Assembly (NCBI RefSeq): GCF_002885955.2 | Contig: NZ_POQS01000003.1 | Coordinates: 752,236-790,121, forward strand | Origin: Achromobacter pulmonis | Lineage (GTDB): Bacteria > Pseudomonadota > Gammaproteobacteria > Burkholderiales > Burkholderiaceae_B | Length of the DNA: 37,886 bases | Direction of reading: 5' to 3' | Shown: piece by piece, positions 16,816-25,503 of the stretch | Position numbering within the stretch: position 1 is the first letter of the stretch | Layout of the letters: the number at the start of each line of letters is the position of its first letter | Notes under the pieces: model-generated | The model's input: only the letters and a program-made list of their open reading frames with translations | Database searches by the model: none | Told to the model about the DNA's origin: nothing | Translations under genes and position numbers: made by a program

Positions 16816-17799
16816 CTACCGCGGCCCGACGCGCACCCACCAGGGCAGCGGACGGCTGACGCGGATCGGCAGCACCGACTCCAGCATGGCGAGCGCGCGG
16901 TCCGGCTCGGTCATGGGGTAGCTGCCGAAGACCGGCAGCCCCGCCACCTGCGGCGATACGCTCAGATAGCCGGCGCGATACCGGCCGAGTTCGCGCAGCA
17001 CGTCGCCCAGCGGTATGTCCTGGGCGATGTACAGGCCGCGCGTCGAGGCCTCGGCCGAGGCTACCGCGGGTTCCAGGCCCGCCAGCCCTGCCCGCGTCAG
17101 GCGCGCCTGCATGCCGCTGGGGATGACGCCGCCCGCGCCGCCGGCAGTCTGGGCCCGCACCGCCCCGTCATAGACCGCGATGCGCGCATCGCCGTCCTGC
17201 AGCCGCACGCTGAACCGGGTGCCCAGCGCGCGCAGTCGGCCGCGCGGCGTGTCGACCACGAAGGGGCGGCCGGGATCGGAGGCGGTGCTGATCAGTATTT
17301 CGCCGGCCACGAGTTCGAGGCGGCGCAGCGCCGCGCCGAAATCCTCGTCGAATGCGCTGCCCGTGCCCAGCCAGACGCGCGTGCCGTCCTGCAGCGCGAT
17401 CTCGCGCACTTCGCCGACGCCGGTTCTGTGGTCGGCCGTCCAGGCCAGAAGGGCGCCGGGCAGCAGCGACGGACGCCATGCCGCGCCGCCCAGCAGGCCG
17501 GCGCCCGCCAGGGCCGCCAGGCCCAGCACCAGACGGCGCCGGCCGGCGTCGGCGGTGGCGGTGCGATAGGCGCCGACCGTCAGGCGCGGATCGGGCGCTT
17601 GCCGGATCGGCTGGAAAATCCGGCCGACCCGTTCGACCTGCGCCCAGGCGGCGCGATGCGCTTCGGCGCTGTCATGCCAGGCTCGCCAGGCCTGGCGGTC
17701 GGCCCGCGTGGCCTCGCCGGATTGCAGCAGCGCGAACCATTCGGCGGCCTGTTCCAGCACGCCCTGGCTGGGGGCGGCGCTCAAAGCGTCTGCAGGCAA
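16816..17799 (-). CDS. FecR-family anti-sigma factor
   Basis: The 327-residue inner-membrane protein links a TonB receptor to an ECF sigma factor. An N-terminal cytoplasmic segment has the W-rich FecR pattern (AAEWFALLQSGEATRADRQA then WRAWHDS, about 17-43). One transmembrane helix follows near residues 90-110 (LVLGLAALAGAGLLGGAAW). The periplasmic FecR domain includes EIALQDGTRVWLGTGSAFD and a C-terminal secretin-like piece (IAQDIPLGDVLRELGRYRAG). No ATG is available: the frame starts with TTG at 17799, overlapping the sigma gene's end by 19 bases, which implies translational coupling. It regulates the receptor at 14209-16713. Confidence 0.85.
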   Translation of the reverse strand: MPADALSAAPSQGVLEQAAEWFALLQSGEATRADRQAWRAWHDSAEAHRAAWAQVERVGRIFQPIRQAPDPRLTVGAYRTATADAGRRRLVLGLAALAGAGLLGGAAWRPSLLPGALLAWTADHRTGVGEVREIALQDGTRVWLGTGSAFDEDFGAALRRLELVAGEILISTASDPGRPFVVDTPRGRLRALGTRFSVRLQDGDARIAVYDGAVRAQTAGGAGGVIPSGMQARLTRAGLAGLEPAVASAEASTRGLYIAQDIPLGDVLRELGRYRAGYLSVSPQVAGLPVFGSYPMTEPDRALAMLESVLPIRVSRPLPWWVRVGPR

Positions 17800-18287
17800 T
17801 GCAGCATCGCCTGGGCCACGTACTTGCGCACCATGCGCGTGCTCACGCCCAACTCGGCGGCGACTTCTTTTTCGCTCATGCCGCTGCCGGCCGCCATGAC
17901 GAAGGCATGGGCGGCCTTGACGGGCAGGGCGCGCAGCAGCCGGTCGATTTCATGCAGGGCTTCGAGCACGATGGCCTGGTGTTCCGCGGACGGCGCCCGG
18001 GCCTCGGGCTGGGCGGCCAGGGTGTCGAGCCAGGCCTGCTCGATGCGCCGCCGGCGCCACAGGTCCACGCACAGGCCGCCCGCCATGGTGCGCAGATAGA
18101 CGCGCGCTTCCGGCAGGCTGCCGAACTTGCGTGGGGTGGTCAGCAGCCGCACGAAGGCGTCCTGGGCGAGATCGGCGGCATCCGCCGCGTTGCCGAGCCG
18201 GCGGCGCAGCCAGGACTGCAGCCACGGGTGGTGATCGTGGTAAAGCGTCTCCACGCTGGGCGGGAAAGCGTAATCCGAAGTTTCCAA
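17781..18287 (-). CDS. ECF sigma factor, FecI family
   Basis: The 168-residue protein has sigma region 2 (ETLYHDHHPWLQSWLRRRLG then DLAQDAFVRLLTTPRKF, about 13-65) and region 4 (SGMSEKEVAAELGVSTRMVR, about 137-156), the two domains of iron-starvation ECF factors. It would direct RNA polymerase to the receptor gene when the siderophore is bound. The start codon appears to be TTG at 18287; no in-frame ATG exists upstream within the open frame. A Fur box lies 35-53 bases upstream, so expression should be iron-repressed. It is the first gene of the sigma, anti-sigma, receptor unit. Confidence 0.87.
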   Translation of the reverse strand: METSDYAFPPSVETLYHDHHPWLQSWLRRRLGNAADAADLAQDAFVRLLTTPRKFGSLPEARVYLRTMAGGLCVDLWRRRRIEQAWLDTLAAQPEARAPSAEHQAIVLEALHEIDRLLRALPVKAAHAFVMAAGSGMSEKEVAAELGVSTRMVRKYVAQAMLHCLQTL

Positions 18288-18321
18288 GGCCTGTGGCCGT
18301 CCGTGCCGGCAGATACTGAAT

Positions 18322-18340
18322 GGGAACGATTATTATTATC
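18322..18340 (-). promoter_or_regulatory. Fur box upstream of the first FecI gene
   Basis: Read on the minus strand the site is GATAATAATAATCGTTCCC, which matches the 19-base Fur consensus GATAATGATAATCATTATC at 15 positions. Its place just upstream of the sigma gene fits iron-dependent repression of the module. Confidence 0.8.
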
Positions 18341-18380
18341 TATTTTCCAGATCTGCGGCAAACGGCGGCGGCTCAGGCGC

Positions 18381-20807
18381 TTACCACCTGTGCTGGTAAG
18401 TCAGCGTCAGTACGGTCCCGGCGGCGGGAAGCCGGCTGGTGTTCGTGTTGCTGCGCATGAGCTGGCTGTAGAGCGGGTAGTAGTCGCGATTGAACAGGTT
18501 CTCGATGCCGAGAATGAATGTGTCGTTCTGGTTCGGCTGATACCGGCTCATGAGATCCACCGTGAAATAGCTGCTCACGTCCCGCCGGCCGAAGCTCTCC
18601 ACGCCATTCAGGCGGTAGTCCTTGCCGCCGAAGTAATTGGCCTGGATGCGGTTGCTCCAGCGTTCGTTGGGGCGGTACTGCAGATACGCGGTGAGCTTGA
18701 GCGGCGGGATCCGGTAGCCCGTCATGTCCTGCCAGCTGCGGCCGGCGGGACGCTCGCGGCCCTTCATCCACGTGAAGGTGCCGCCGGTGGCCCATGTTTC
18801 GTCGTCGGTGGCGTAGTCGACCGTGCCCTCGATGCCGTGGATGCGTTCTTCCGTGCGCGTCAGGATCAGCCCGTTGTTGAAGCTCTGCACGTCGCCCAGT
18901 TTGGACGTGGTGTAGAACAGTGCCAGCGAGGCCGAGGTGTTGCCGACTCCGCCGCGCCAGCCCAGCTCGTAGTTGTTGGTCTTGACCGGCTGCAGGTCGG
19001 AAGAGCCGATGTCGAAGCCCGGGCGCGCGTTGCGCATCTGGACGCCGATGTCGGGCAGCTGGAAGCCCTGGCTGAAGTTCGCGTACAGCTCCTGTCCGAG
19101 CACCGGCGCGTAGGCCACGCCGAAATTGAACAGGAAGGCGTCGTAGTTGACCGTGCCGCCCTGCACCGTGGCGGGCGCGGGCACGCGCAGCTGGGACAGG
19201 GGCACGAAGTCGCCGAAGCGGGCCGACGCATACTCATAGCGCGCGCCGCCCTGCACGGACCACTGCTCATTGAAGCGATGTTCGAGCTGGGCGAAGAGGC
19301 CGGTGCTGCGCGTGGTGAGTTCGGGCATGTAGGTGAGCCCGCCCATCCTGTTGAACACGCGCCCGCCGCTGCGGTCATAGGCGGCCGGATCGAATATGTC
19401 GAGCGGCATGTCGCTGCGTTCGTGGTTGAAGTCCGCGCCCCACATCAGCCTGGACTGTTCGCCCAGCGGCGTGTCCACCGTGAGGCGGCTGCCGAAGACC
19501 TTGGTGTTCTGGGTGATCTGGTCGATGTTGTTCCCGCGGGTCACGACGGCGCGCGCATCGAAGGGCGTGAAGCGCGTGAAATAGTCGCGGTAGTACATCT
19601 GCGCCGTCAGCTTGCTGCCCAGCAGGTCCAGGTGCTGGTACTCCAGGTTCACCAGCGTGTTGCGGATCTGGTTCTGGTCCGCCAGCTGCAGGCCGCTCAT
19701 GGGCAGGGCGCGCGCCGACCCGGCAGGCAGCCGGCCGACCGAAGGGTCGGAGGTGTAGTCGGAATCCTGGTCGGCGTTGTAGTAGTTGGCAGAGAGCTGC
19801 AGGCGCTGCTTGTCGTCGATGCGCAGGCCCAGCTTGCCGCCCAGGCTGTAGATATTGGAGTCGAACAGGTCACCCTGGCTGGGCTCGGGCGCGATGCGCC
19901 GGCCATGCGCGTCATAGGACGCGCCGTTGTGGCGCGCGCCCAGGTCCAGCGCATAGTCCACCATACCCTTGCTGCCCGCGAAATGCTGCTGGAGCTGCCC
20001 GCCCAGGCCGTCGGCCCGCAGCCGCGTCAGCGGACTGACGGCGGTGATGGTGGTCTCGGCCACCGGCTCGCCGCCGGCCGGCCGCGTGGTGATCGAGACG
20101 ATGCCGCCCGTGGCGCCTGCGCCGTAGATCGAGCTGCTGCCGCGCAGCACTTCGACCCGCTCGATGGTGGCCGGGTCGATGTTGGCCAGGTTGCGCGACG
20201 AATCGCGGTTGGTGTTGAGCGGAATGCCGTCCACCAGCACCAGCACGCCGCGCCCGCGCAGCGTCTGGCCGTAGTCGGTGATGGTGCGGCTGGAATCGGC
20301 CATGCCCGGCACCGTCTTGGAAAGAATCGTGGCGAGGGTGCCCGAGCCCGTGCGCAATTCCTGCAGGGCGTCGCGCTCCAGCACGATGGTCTGCTGCACC
20401 GGGTTCACCAGATTGCTGGCGGTGCGCGAGCCGGCCACTTCGATCGGGGCCATGACCTGGGTCTGGCCGGCGCCTTGCGGCTCGATAATGGTCACGGCGC
20501 CTTCCTGGCGGACCTGCAGCGCCTTGCCGTCCAGCAAGGCCAGGAGCGCCTGCTGCGGCGTCATGGCGCCCGCGACGGCCGGCGCCTGCATGCCGGCCAC
20601 GGTTTGCGGGGCGTAGAAGATCTGCAGGCCATGGGCCTGGGCCAGGTTGCGCAGCGCCTGGTCCAGCGGCTGCGCCGGCATGTCTATCGCAACCGGCGCC
20701 GATTGCGCCCGTGCGCCCGGCGATCCCGCCACGAATGCCGCGGCGACCAGCGCCGCGCCCAGGCACGCGCGCATTCCCGCGTGCTTTCCCCATTTCTTGC
20801 GATCCAC
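18381..20807 (-). CDS. TonB-dependent receptor with STN domain, IutA/RhtA-like
   Basis: The outer-membrane receptor (808 residues from the proposed start) has a signal peptide ending ARAQS and an STN signalling domain (IDMPAQPLDQALRNLAQAHG). The plug reads RGRGVLVLVDGIPLNTNRDS then VEVLRGSSSIYGAGATGG. Barrel motifs such as NFSQGFQLPDIG, GIEGTVDYATDDETW and IENLFNRDYYPLYSQL resemble the aerobactin/rhizobactin receptors IutA and RhtA, so a citrate-hydroxamate siderophore is a fair guess. I prefer the GTG at 20807 as start: GGGAG lies 8 bases upstream and it gives a KK-containing signal peptide; an ATG at 20774 is the alternative. Unlike IutA of Escherichia coli it carries a signalling domain, in keeping with the adjacent fecI-fecR pair. 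Confidence 0.85.
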   Translation of the reverse strand: MDRKKWGKHAGMRACLGAALVAAAFVAGSPGARAQSAPVAIDMPAQPLDQALRNLAQAHGLQIFYAPQTVAGMQAPAVAGAMTPQQALLALLDGKALQVRQEGAVTIIEPQGAGQTQVMAPIEVAGSRTASNLVNPVQQTIVLERDALQELRTGSGTLATILSKTVPGMADSSRTITDYGQTLRGRGVLVLVDGIPLNTNRDSSRNLANIDPATIERVEVLRGSSSIYGAGATGGIVSITTRPAGGEPVAETTITAVSPLTRLRADGLGGQLQQHFAGSKGMVDYALDLGARHNGASYDAHGRRIAPEPSQGDLFDSNIYSLGGKLGLRIDDKQRLQLSANYYNADQDSDYTSDPSVGRLPAGSARALPMSGLQLADQNQIRNTLVNLEYQHLDLLGSKLTAQMYYRDYFTRFTPFDARAVVTRGNNIDQITQNTKVFGSRLTVDTPLGEQSRLMWGADFNHERSDMPLDIFDPAAYDRSGGRVFNRMGGLTYMPELTTRSTGLFAQLEHRFNEQWSVQGGARYEYASARFGDFVPLSQLRVPAPATVQGGTVNYDAFLFNFGVAYAPVLGQELYANFSQGFQLPDIGVQMRNARPGFDIGSSDLQPVKTNNYELGWRGGVGNTSASLALFYTTSKLGDVQSFNNGLILTRTEERIHGIEGTVDYATDDETWATGGTFTWMKGRERPAGRSWQDMTGYRIPPLKLTAYLQYRPNERWSNRIQANYFGGKDYRLNGVESFGRRDVSSYFTVDLMSRYQPNQNDTFILGIENLFNRDYYPLYSQLMRSNTNTSRLPAAGTVLTLTYQHRW

Positions 20808-20931
20808 TTCCTGTGCTCCCGAATCATGCCCGCGGGCACCATGCCCGCCCGCCAATCAGGAAGAAGACGCAATACGCAAAAAATACCTGAATGTTCCGCC
20901 CGCTTTTTTTGTAACAGCGCTGGCCGGCGGG

Positions 20932-21915
20932 TCAGCGCGCGACGATCTCGGCCCGCCCATCAGGCAGGCGCCGCACCGCGACCGGCAGGATGTGCGGCAG
21001 CGCGGTCAGGAAGGCGTCGGTGTCGGCGGTCTGGAACACGCTGGTCAGGCGCAGGTCTTCCAGGCCCTGCCCGGTCGCCAGCACGACGGGCTGCTCCCGG
21101 TAGCGCGACACCTCGCGCACGGCGCTGCGCAAGTCGGCATCGGTGAACACGATCTGGCCGTTGCGCCAGGCCAGCTCGGCCGCCACGGCGACGGGCCGCG
21201 CGCGGCCGGCGTGGCCGCTGGCGTCCACCAGCACCGAATTTCCGGCCGCGACCGCCACGGCGGCAGCGTCCTGCGCGCCGGCCACTTCCACCGAACCCGA
21301 TTCGACCACCACCCGTATCCGGTCCGTATCGCGGCGCACGTCGAAGCGCGTGCCGGTCACCCGGGCGCTGCCGAATCCGGCGTCGACGATGAAAGGGCGG
21401 GCCATGTCTTCCCGCACCGTGAACAGGGCCTGGCCCGCTTGCAGCACGACGCGGCGGCGGGCGTCGTCGAAACCGACCTGAAGGCGGCTGCGGCTGTTGA
21501 GTTCGACGATGGACCCGTCGGGCAGCGTGACGCTGCGGCGCTCGCCGGCCGCAGTGCGGTATTCGGCCATGCCGTCGCCGGGGCGCCAGATCGCCACCGC
21601 GACGCCGGCCGCCAGCGCGCACAGCCCCAAGCCCAGCGCCTGCCTACGCACCCGGCTGGCAGGGCGCGGCGGCGGTTCCGCCAGTTCGCGCAGGCGGTCC
21701 GCGGGAATGCTGCCGGCCGCCAGCCAGATCTCCTCCAGCATCCGGTACTCCGAGGCATGGCGCGGGTCCCGCGCGAGCCAGGCGTCGAGCTCGGCCTGCG
21801 CGGCGTCGGTCCATGTGCCGGAGCGGGCGCGCGCGAACCAGCGCGCCGCCTGGGCGCGGACCGGATTGGCGCGGGCCTCGGAGGCCGCAAGAGGCGAACA
21901 GTCAGTTCGGGGCAT
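20932..21915 (-). CDS. FecR-family anti-sigma factor
   Basis: The 327-residue protein has the N-terminal FecR signature (AARWFARARSGTWTDAAQAE then LDAWLARDPRHASEYR). A single transmembrane helix lies near residue 95 (LGLGLCALAAGVAVAIW). The periplasmic FecR domain includes RRSVTLPDGSIVELNSRSRL and VTGTRFDVRRDTDRIRVVVE. I take the ATG at 21915 (MPRTDCSP) with GGAG five bases upstream; a TTG at 21924 is possible. It overlaps the end of the sigma gene (21902) and precedes the IutA-like receptor, so it should carry that receptor's signal inward. About 125 non-coding bases separate it from the receptor start. Confidence 0.86.
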   Translation of the reverse strand: MPRTDCSPLAASEARANPVRAQAARWFARARSGTWTDAAQAELDAWLARDPRHASEYRMLEEIWLAAGSIPADRLRELAEPPPRPASRVRRQALGLGLCALAAGVAVAIWRPGDGMAEYRTAAGERRSVTLPDGSIVELNSRSRLQVGFDDARRRVVLQAGQALFTVREDMARPFIVDAGFGSARVTGTRFDVRRDTDRIRVVVESGSVEVAGAQDAAAVAVAAGNSVLVDASGHAGRARPVAVAAELAWRNGQIVFTDADLRSAVREVSRYREQPVVLATGQGLEDLRLTSVFQTADTDAFLTALPHILPVAVRRLPDGRAEIVAR

Positions 21916-22405
21916 AGGCTCCAAGCCGTTCCCGCAGATGCAGTGCGGTGCGGATCATGTATTTTTCGACCATATTCTTGCTCAGCCCCATGCGCTGCGC
22001 GATCTCGGCCTGGGTCATGCCTTCGAGGCGCTGCCAGACGAAGACCTGGCGGCATTTGAGCGGCAGTTCGGCCAGCGCGGCTTCCAGCGCCTGGCTCAAC
22101 TGCTCGGTGCGGACCTGGGCCAGGGGATCGCCCAGGGAGCTGGGATGGGCGGCTATGGTATCAAGCGCCACCCACTCCTGCCCGTCGGTCTTGCGGAACT
22201 GATCGACGGCCGCATTGCGGGCCGCCTGATGCAGATAGGCGCGAGGCTGGGCCACGCGCGCGGCGTCAGTCTCCAGGCATTTCACCAGCGCTTCGTGCGC
22301 AAGATCCCGCGCGGCGTCACGGCAACCCAGCTTCCGGGTCCAGACCGCAAGCAGTTCTTCGTAATAGGCCAGAAAGCCTTGCGAGCGGGGAGGACGTGGT
22401 GGCAT
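21902..22405 (-). CDS. ECF sigma factor, FecI family
   Basis: The protein (167 residues from the ATG at 22405) contains sigma region 2 (YYEELLAVWTRKLGCRDAAR then DLAHEALVKCLET) and region 4 (LEGMTQAEIAQRMGLSKNMV then EKYMIRTALHLRERL). An upstream GTG at 22426 would place the start only five bases from the Fur box, so the ATG is preferred. It heads the second sigma, anti-sigma, receptor unit and overlaps fecR by 14 bases. Together with the first unit it makes two independent, same-strand surface-signalling systems in 8 kb. Confidence 0.86.
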   Translation of the reverse strand: MPPRPPRSQGFLAYYEELLAVWTRKLGCRDAARDLAHEALVKCLETDAARVAQPRAYLHQAARNAAVDQFRKTDGQEWVALDTIAAHPSSLGDPLAQVRTEQLSQALEAALAELPLKCRQVFVWQRLEGMTQAEIAQRMGLSKNMVEKYMIRTALHLRERLGAYAPN

Positions 22406-22430
22406 GGCGGCAAATAAGCAAGCCACGCAT

Positions 22431-22449
22431 GATAATGGTTTTTATTTGC
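22431..22449 (-). promoter_or_regulatory. Fur box upstream of the second FecI gene
   Basis: On the minus strand the site reads GCAAATAAAAACCATTATC and matches the 19-base Fur consensus at 14 positions, with a perfect CATTATC half. It lies 26-44 bases upstream of the preferred sigma-factor start. Confidence 0.7.
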
Positions 22450-22489
22450 ATTGCAAAGCTGGGTTGCCGGTCCGCCCGCAAGACTCCGC

Positions 22490-23443
22490 CTACGGCTTGA
22501 GATTGAGCTTTTTCATCAGCGTCTTGAACGCTTCGTTCTGCCGGGCGATATCCGCGGTGAACTCGGGCGTGTCCGCCCAGGCCAGCGTCAGGTTCTGCGA
22601 GACCAGCGATTTCTGGAATGCCGGCGTTTCGTAGACCTTGCGCGCGACTTCCCGCCACGCCGCCAGCACTTCTTCGGGTGCGCCCTTGGGCAGGCCGATG
22701 CCGCGCCAGACGCTGAATTGCAGATCGTGTCCGCGCTCCTTGAATGTCGGAACCTGCGGGATCGCGGGCAGGCGTTGCGCGGACATGACGGCAAGCGTTT
22801 TCAGCTTGCCGGTTTCCACGTGCTGCCTGAGTTCGGCGTAGGCCACCGTCGTCGCCTTCACGTCGCCGGCCATCAATCCCATGATGGCCGGCGATGAGCC
22901 TTGATAGGGGACGTGGGTGAACGTGGCGCCGGTGCTGTCGGCCAGCGCCGCCGCGGCCAGGTGGGGAATCGTTCCGTTGCCGGCATTGCTGATCGTGACG
23001 GCTTCGGGATTCGCCTTGGCATAGGCGATGAACTCTTCGATCGTGTTCCATGGCGCGTCCGCGCGCACGGTGATGGAGGAGGGATCGTCCGTGAAGCGGG
23101 CCACGGGCTGGAAGTCGTCGATGGTCGCTTTGCCGATGCCCATCAATGGCACGAACAGCATCTCGGGATTCATCAGCAGGACCTTATAGCCATCCGGCTT
23201 GCCCGACAGCACGTAGGACCAGCCTATGGACCCGCTGGCGCCCGGCTTGTTCATCACGAAGACGGTCTGCGGGAAATGATTGCGGGCTTCGTCGGCCACG
23301 GCGCGGGCGGTGTTGTCGCTGCCTCCGCCTGGCTGGTAGGCGACCACGAGCTCGATCTGCTTGCTGGGGTAGGAAGCGGCGGCGGCCACGCTTGCGGTGA
23401 GACATGCCAGGGCGCCCAATACGATTCTAGGTAAGAAGTTCAT
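22490..23443 (-). CDS. Bug-family (TctC) periplasmic solute-binding protein
   Basis: The 317-residue protein begins with a Sec signal peptide (MNFLPRIVLGALACLTASVA then AAAS). The Bug fold follows, with the conserved YPSKQIELVVAYQPGGGSDN (first ligand loop) and GASGSIGWSYVLSGKPDGY. ATFTHVPYQGSSPAIMGLMA later is the second ligand loop. Bug proteins bind small carboxylates in the periplasm, are expanded in Bordetella relatives, and work alone or with TctAB transporters. None is nearby. It lies about 110 bases downstream of a DapA-family lyase on the same strand, and the two likely share a promoter and a substrate path. The ATG at 23443 gives the normal family length; longer upstream frames are not coding. 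Confidence 0.88.
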   Translation of the reverse strand: MNFLPRIVLGALACLTASVAAAASYPSKQIELVVAYQPGGGSDNTARAVADEARNHFPQTVFVMNKPGASGSIGWSYVLSGKPDGYKVLLMNPEMLFVPLMGIGKATIDDFQPVARFTDDPSSITVRADAPWNTIEEFIAYAKANPEAVTISNAGNGTIPHLAAAALADSTGATFTHVPYQGSSPAIMGLMAGDVKATTVAYAELRQHVETGKLKTLAVMSAQRLPAIPQVPTFKERGHDLQFSVWRGIGLPKGAPEEVLAAWREVARKVYETPAFQKSLVSQNLTLAWADTPEFTADIARQNEAFKTLMKKLNLKP

Positions 23444-23553
23444 GGTGGAAAGTTCATCCGCACAAGGCACCAAAAGTGTCGACCGTACCGGGGTGCCGTT
23501 CCGAGTGCGATAGCGCGGCCCGCCGTCGGGCCGCAGGTTGTATTGCGGCAGGC

Positions 23554-24456
23554 TTAGCGGCGCAGCGTTTCCAGGTCGGCCAGGGTCTTGCGGACGATGG
23601 CGATGGTGCGCTCGCGCTCCTCGCCCACCAGGTCCAGGCGCGGCGGCTTCACGGTTTCGGCCGAGCCCGTGATGATGTTCTCGGCCAGCTTGATGTGCTG
23701 CACGAGCTTCACCACCGTGTCCAGATGGAATAGCGGAGTCAGGACGCGATACAGGGCGCGGGCCTGCGGCAGCTTGCCCGCGATGGCCAGGTCCAGCAGA
23801 TCGACCGATTCCCGGGGCAGGGCGTTGGCCATGCCGGACACCCAGGCGGTGACGCCCAGCGCGGCGCTTTCCAGGATCAGGTCGTCCACGCCGCACACCA
23901 CGTTCAGGCGGTCGCCGAAGCGCGCGCTCAGATCCGTGACGCGGGTGGTGTCGTAGGACTCCTCTTTGATCGCGACGATGGTGGGTTCGGCCAGCAGCTG
24001 CTCCACCGTGTCCGGCGTGAGATCCACGCCGTAGCCGCGCGGGTTGTTGTAGAGCAGGATCTCGAGCCTGGAGGCGCGCGCCACGGCCTTGTTGAATTCG
24101 ATGGTTTCGCGGACGTCGGATTTATAGGTCAGGCCGGGAAACAGCATCAGGCCGTCCACGCCCAGCCGTTCCGCCTGTTGCGCGAAGGCGACCGCCTTTT
24201 GCGTACTCGTTTCGGCCACCCCGGAAACGATGGGCACGCGTCCGTTCACGGTCTCCTTGGCGATGCGCAATACCGTCAGCTTTTCTTCGGGAGACAGCTG
24301 GGCGTTCTCGCCGACCATGCCCATCATCACCACGCCGCTGACGCCATTGGCGATCAGACGCTCCAGGCCCGCGCGCAGCGCATCTTCGTCCAGCGTGTAG
24401 TCGGGCTTGAACTTGGTAGTGACGGCGGGGAAAACGCCTTTCCATTGAATCGTCAT
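23554..24456 (-). CDS. DapA/NAL-superfamily aldolase or dehydratase
   Basis: The 300-residue protein has the (beta/alpha)8 fold of dihydrodipicolinate synthase and N-acetylneuraminate lyase. The Schiff-base lysine is K164 (TIVAIKEES), the catalytic tyrosine Y136 (LLYNNPRG) and the substrate-carboxylate Arg R140. The usual DapA Thr-Thr pair is replaced in MMGMVGENAQ, so it is unlikely to be the lysine-biosynthesis enzyme. A pyruvate- or 2-keto-acid-forming catabolic enzyme is more likely. The ATG at 24456 has AAGGAAG just upstream. It is followed by a Bug receptor gene and lies divergent to an FCD-GntR regulator with shared operators, the layout of a small catabolic module for an unknown carboxylate. 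Confidence 0.85.
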   Translation of the reverse strand: MTIQWKGVFPAVTTKFKPDYTLDEDALRAGLERLIANGVSGVVMMGMVGENAQLSPEEKLTVLRIAKETVNGRVPIVSGVAETSTQKAVAFAQQAERLGVDGLMLFPGLTYKSDVRETIEFNKAVARASRLEILLYNNPRGYGVDLTPDTVEQLLAEPTIVAIKEESYDTTRVTDLSARFGDRLNVVCGVDDLILESAALGVTAWVSGMANALPRESVDLLDLAIAGKLPQARALYRVLTPLFHLDTVVKLVQHIKLAENIITGSAETVKPPRLDLVGEERERTIAIVRKTLADLETLRR

Positions 24457-24515
24457 GATCTTCCTTGTGGCAGGGGCGGGCCTGCGGGCAAATATTCGGA
24501 TAAAGAGTACTTTAT

Positions 24516-24527
24516 ATTGGATCCAAT
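24516..24527. promoter_or_regulatory. GntR operator 1 (perfect palindrome)
   Basis: ATTGGATCCAAT is a perfect 12-base palindrome 60 bases upstream of the DapA-like gene. A second, inverted copy lies at 24611-24624. Palindromes of this type are typical operators of FCD-GntR regulators, and one is encoded next door. Confidence 0.65.
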
Positions 24528-24610
24528 TTGGCAAGAGAAAAAAATGGCGCGGATAGCCGTGCCTTTGTTTCATGCTCGCTTGACGCGCGATCGCCGCGGT
24601 CAGCGGATCA

Positions 24611-24624
24611 TGGATCCAATATAA
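24611..24624. promoter_or_regulatory. GntR operator 2
   Basis: TGGATCCAATATAA at 24611-24624 is the exact inverse of TTATATTGGATCCA at 24512-24525, a 14-base repeat around operator 1. It lies about 70 bases before the regulator's ATG, so the regulator probably represses both its own gene and the divergent lyase gene. Confidence 0.6.
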
Positions 24625-24694
24625 TCACGTTACGCGAAGCCGGTGCTTCGTGTCTCCCCGGGGTTTCCCTAGCGTATCGCGGACCTTCTCATCT

Positions 24695-25378
24695 ATGCAG
24701 CCCAGCCCTCCCACCCGAATCGTCAGGAAGACCACCACCGAACTGGTGTTGGACGCGATGCGCGGCCGCATCCTGTCCGGCGAGTTTGCGCCGGGCTCGG
24801 CATTGCGGCAGGAATTGCTGGCCGAAGAGCTGGGCGTGAGCCGCATTCCCGTGCGCGAGGCGCTGCGCCTGCTGAGCGCCGAAGGCCTGGTCGACACGAT
24901 CGCGCACAAGGGCGCTTTCGTGTCGATGCTTTCCAAGTCGGAAGTCCAGGAATTCTTCGACATACGCAAGCGCCTGGAGCCCTGGATCATCCGCGAGGCC
25001 ATCCCGAACATTTCCGAGGCCGATCTGCAGCGCGCCGAGCAATTGGTGCGCGAGATGGATTCGACCGATCCCGGGCGCTGGGGCGCGCTCAACTGGGAGC
25101 TGCACGAAAGCCTGTACCGGGCCGCGCAGCGGCCGGCGGCGCTGGGCATGGTGCGGGCGCTGCACGAGAAGTCCGAGCGCTATTTCCGTTTCCAGGTCGT
25201 GAACGTCCCGATCCGGCAGCAGGCGCATCGCGAACACATGGAACTCATCGCCCTGTGCCGCGCCGGCCAGGCCGACAAGGCCGAGGCCATGCTGGAGCAG
25301 CACATCGGCGACGCCGCCGAGCAGATCCTGGCGATCGTGGACCGGCTGCTGGGCGGCGCCGCCGCGGCGGCGGACTGA
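24695..25378 (+). CDS. GntR-family regulator, FCD (FadR) subfamily
   Basis: The 227-residue protein has a winged helix ([20 protein letters not shown] then [20 protein letters not shown], about residues 18-65). An all-helical FCD effector domain follows (about 90-220), with the metal-binding positions seen around [12 protein letters not shown] (Asp/Asn and His) and [14 protein letters not shown] (His). FCD members sense carboxylic acids. I take the ATG at 24695; a GTG at 24650 in frame adds 15 residues that do not look conserved. It is divergent from the DapA-like/Bug module, and twin operators lie between. A GC-rich hairpin at 25400-25428 follows its stop. Confidence 0.88.
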   Translation: MQPSPPTRIVRKTTTELVLDAMRGRILSGEFAPGSALRQELLAEELGVSRIPVREALRLLSAEGLVDTIAHKGAFVSMLSKSEVQEFFDIRKRLEPWIIREAIPNISEADLQRAEQLVREMDSTDPGRWGALNWELHESLYRAAQRPAALGMVRALHEKSERYFRFQVVNVPIRQQAHREHMELIALCRAGQADKAEAMLEQHIGDAAEQILAIVDRLLGGAAAAAD

Positions 25379-25399
25379 CTCCGCATTTCCGCAATTCCC

Positions 25400-25438
25400 C
25401 GCGGGCCGTATCGCGCAGCGCGCCCGCGCGGTCTTCTT
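25400..25438 (+). terminator. Probable terminator of the GntR gene
   Basis: CGCGGGC (25400-25406) pairs with GCCCGCG (25422-25428), and CGGTCTTCTTA follows. It lies 22 bases after the GntR stop codon. Confidence 0.45.
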
Positions 25439-25503
25439 ACCCAACTTTTGGCATAAGGGTCTTCCCCGGGTATATCGTTCCGACCAGAATGTAGTTGAAT
25501 ATA

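Noticed and set aside
17352..21146. A 1,264-codon open frame on the plus strand
   Set aside because: It runs antisense through a FecR, a FecI and a receptor gene, all with clear family motifs; long antisense frames are expected at this GC content.
23554..24456. dapA of lysine biosynthesis
   Set aside because: The catalytic Thr-Thr pair is missing and the gene lies in a receptor/regulator catabolic context.
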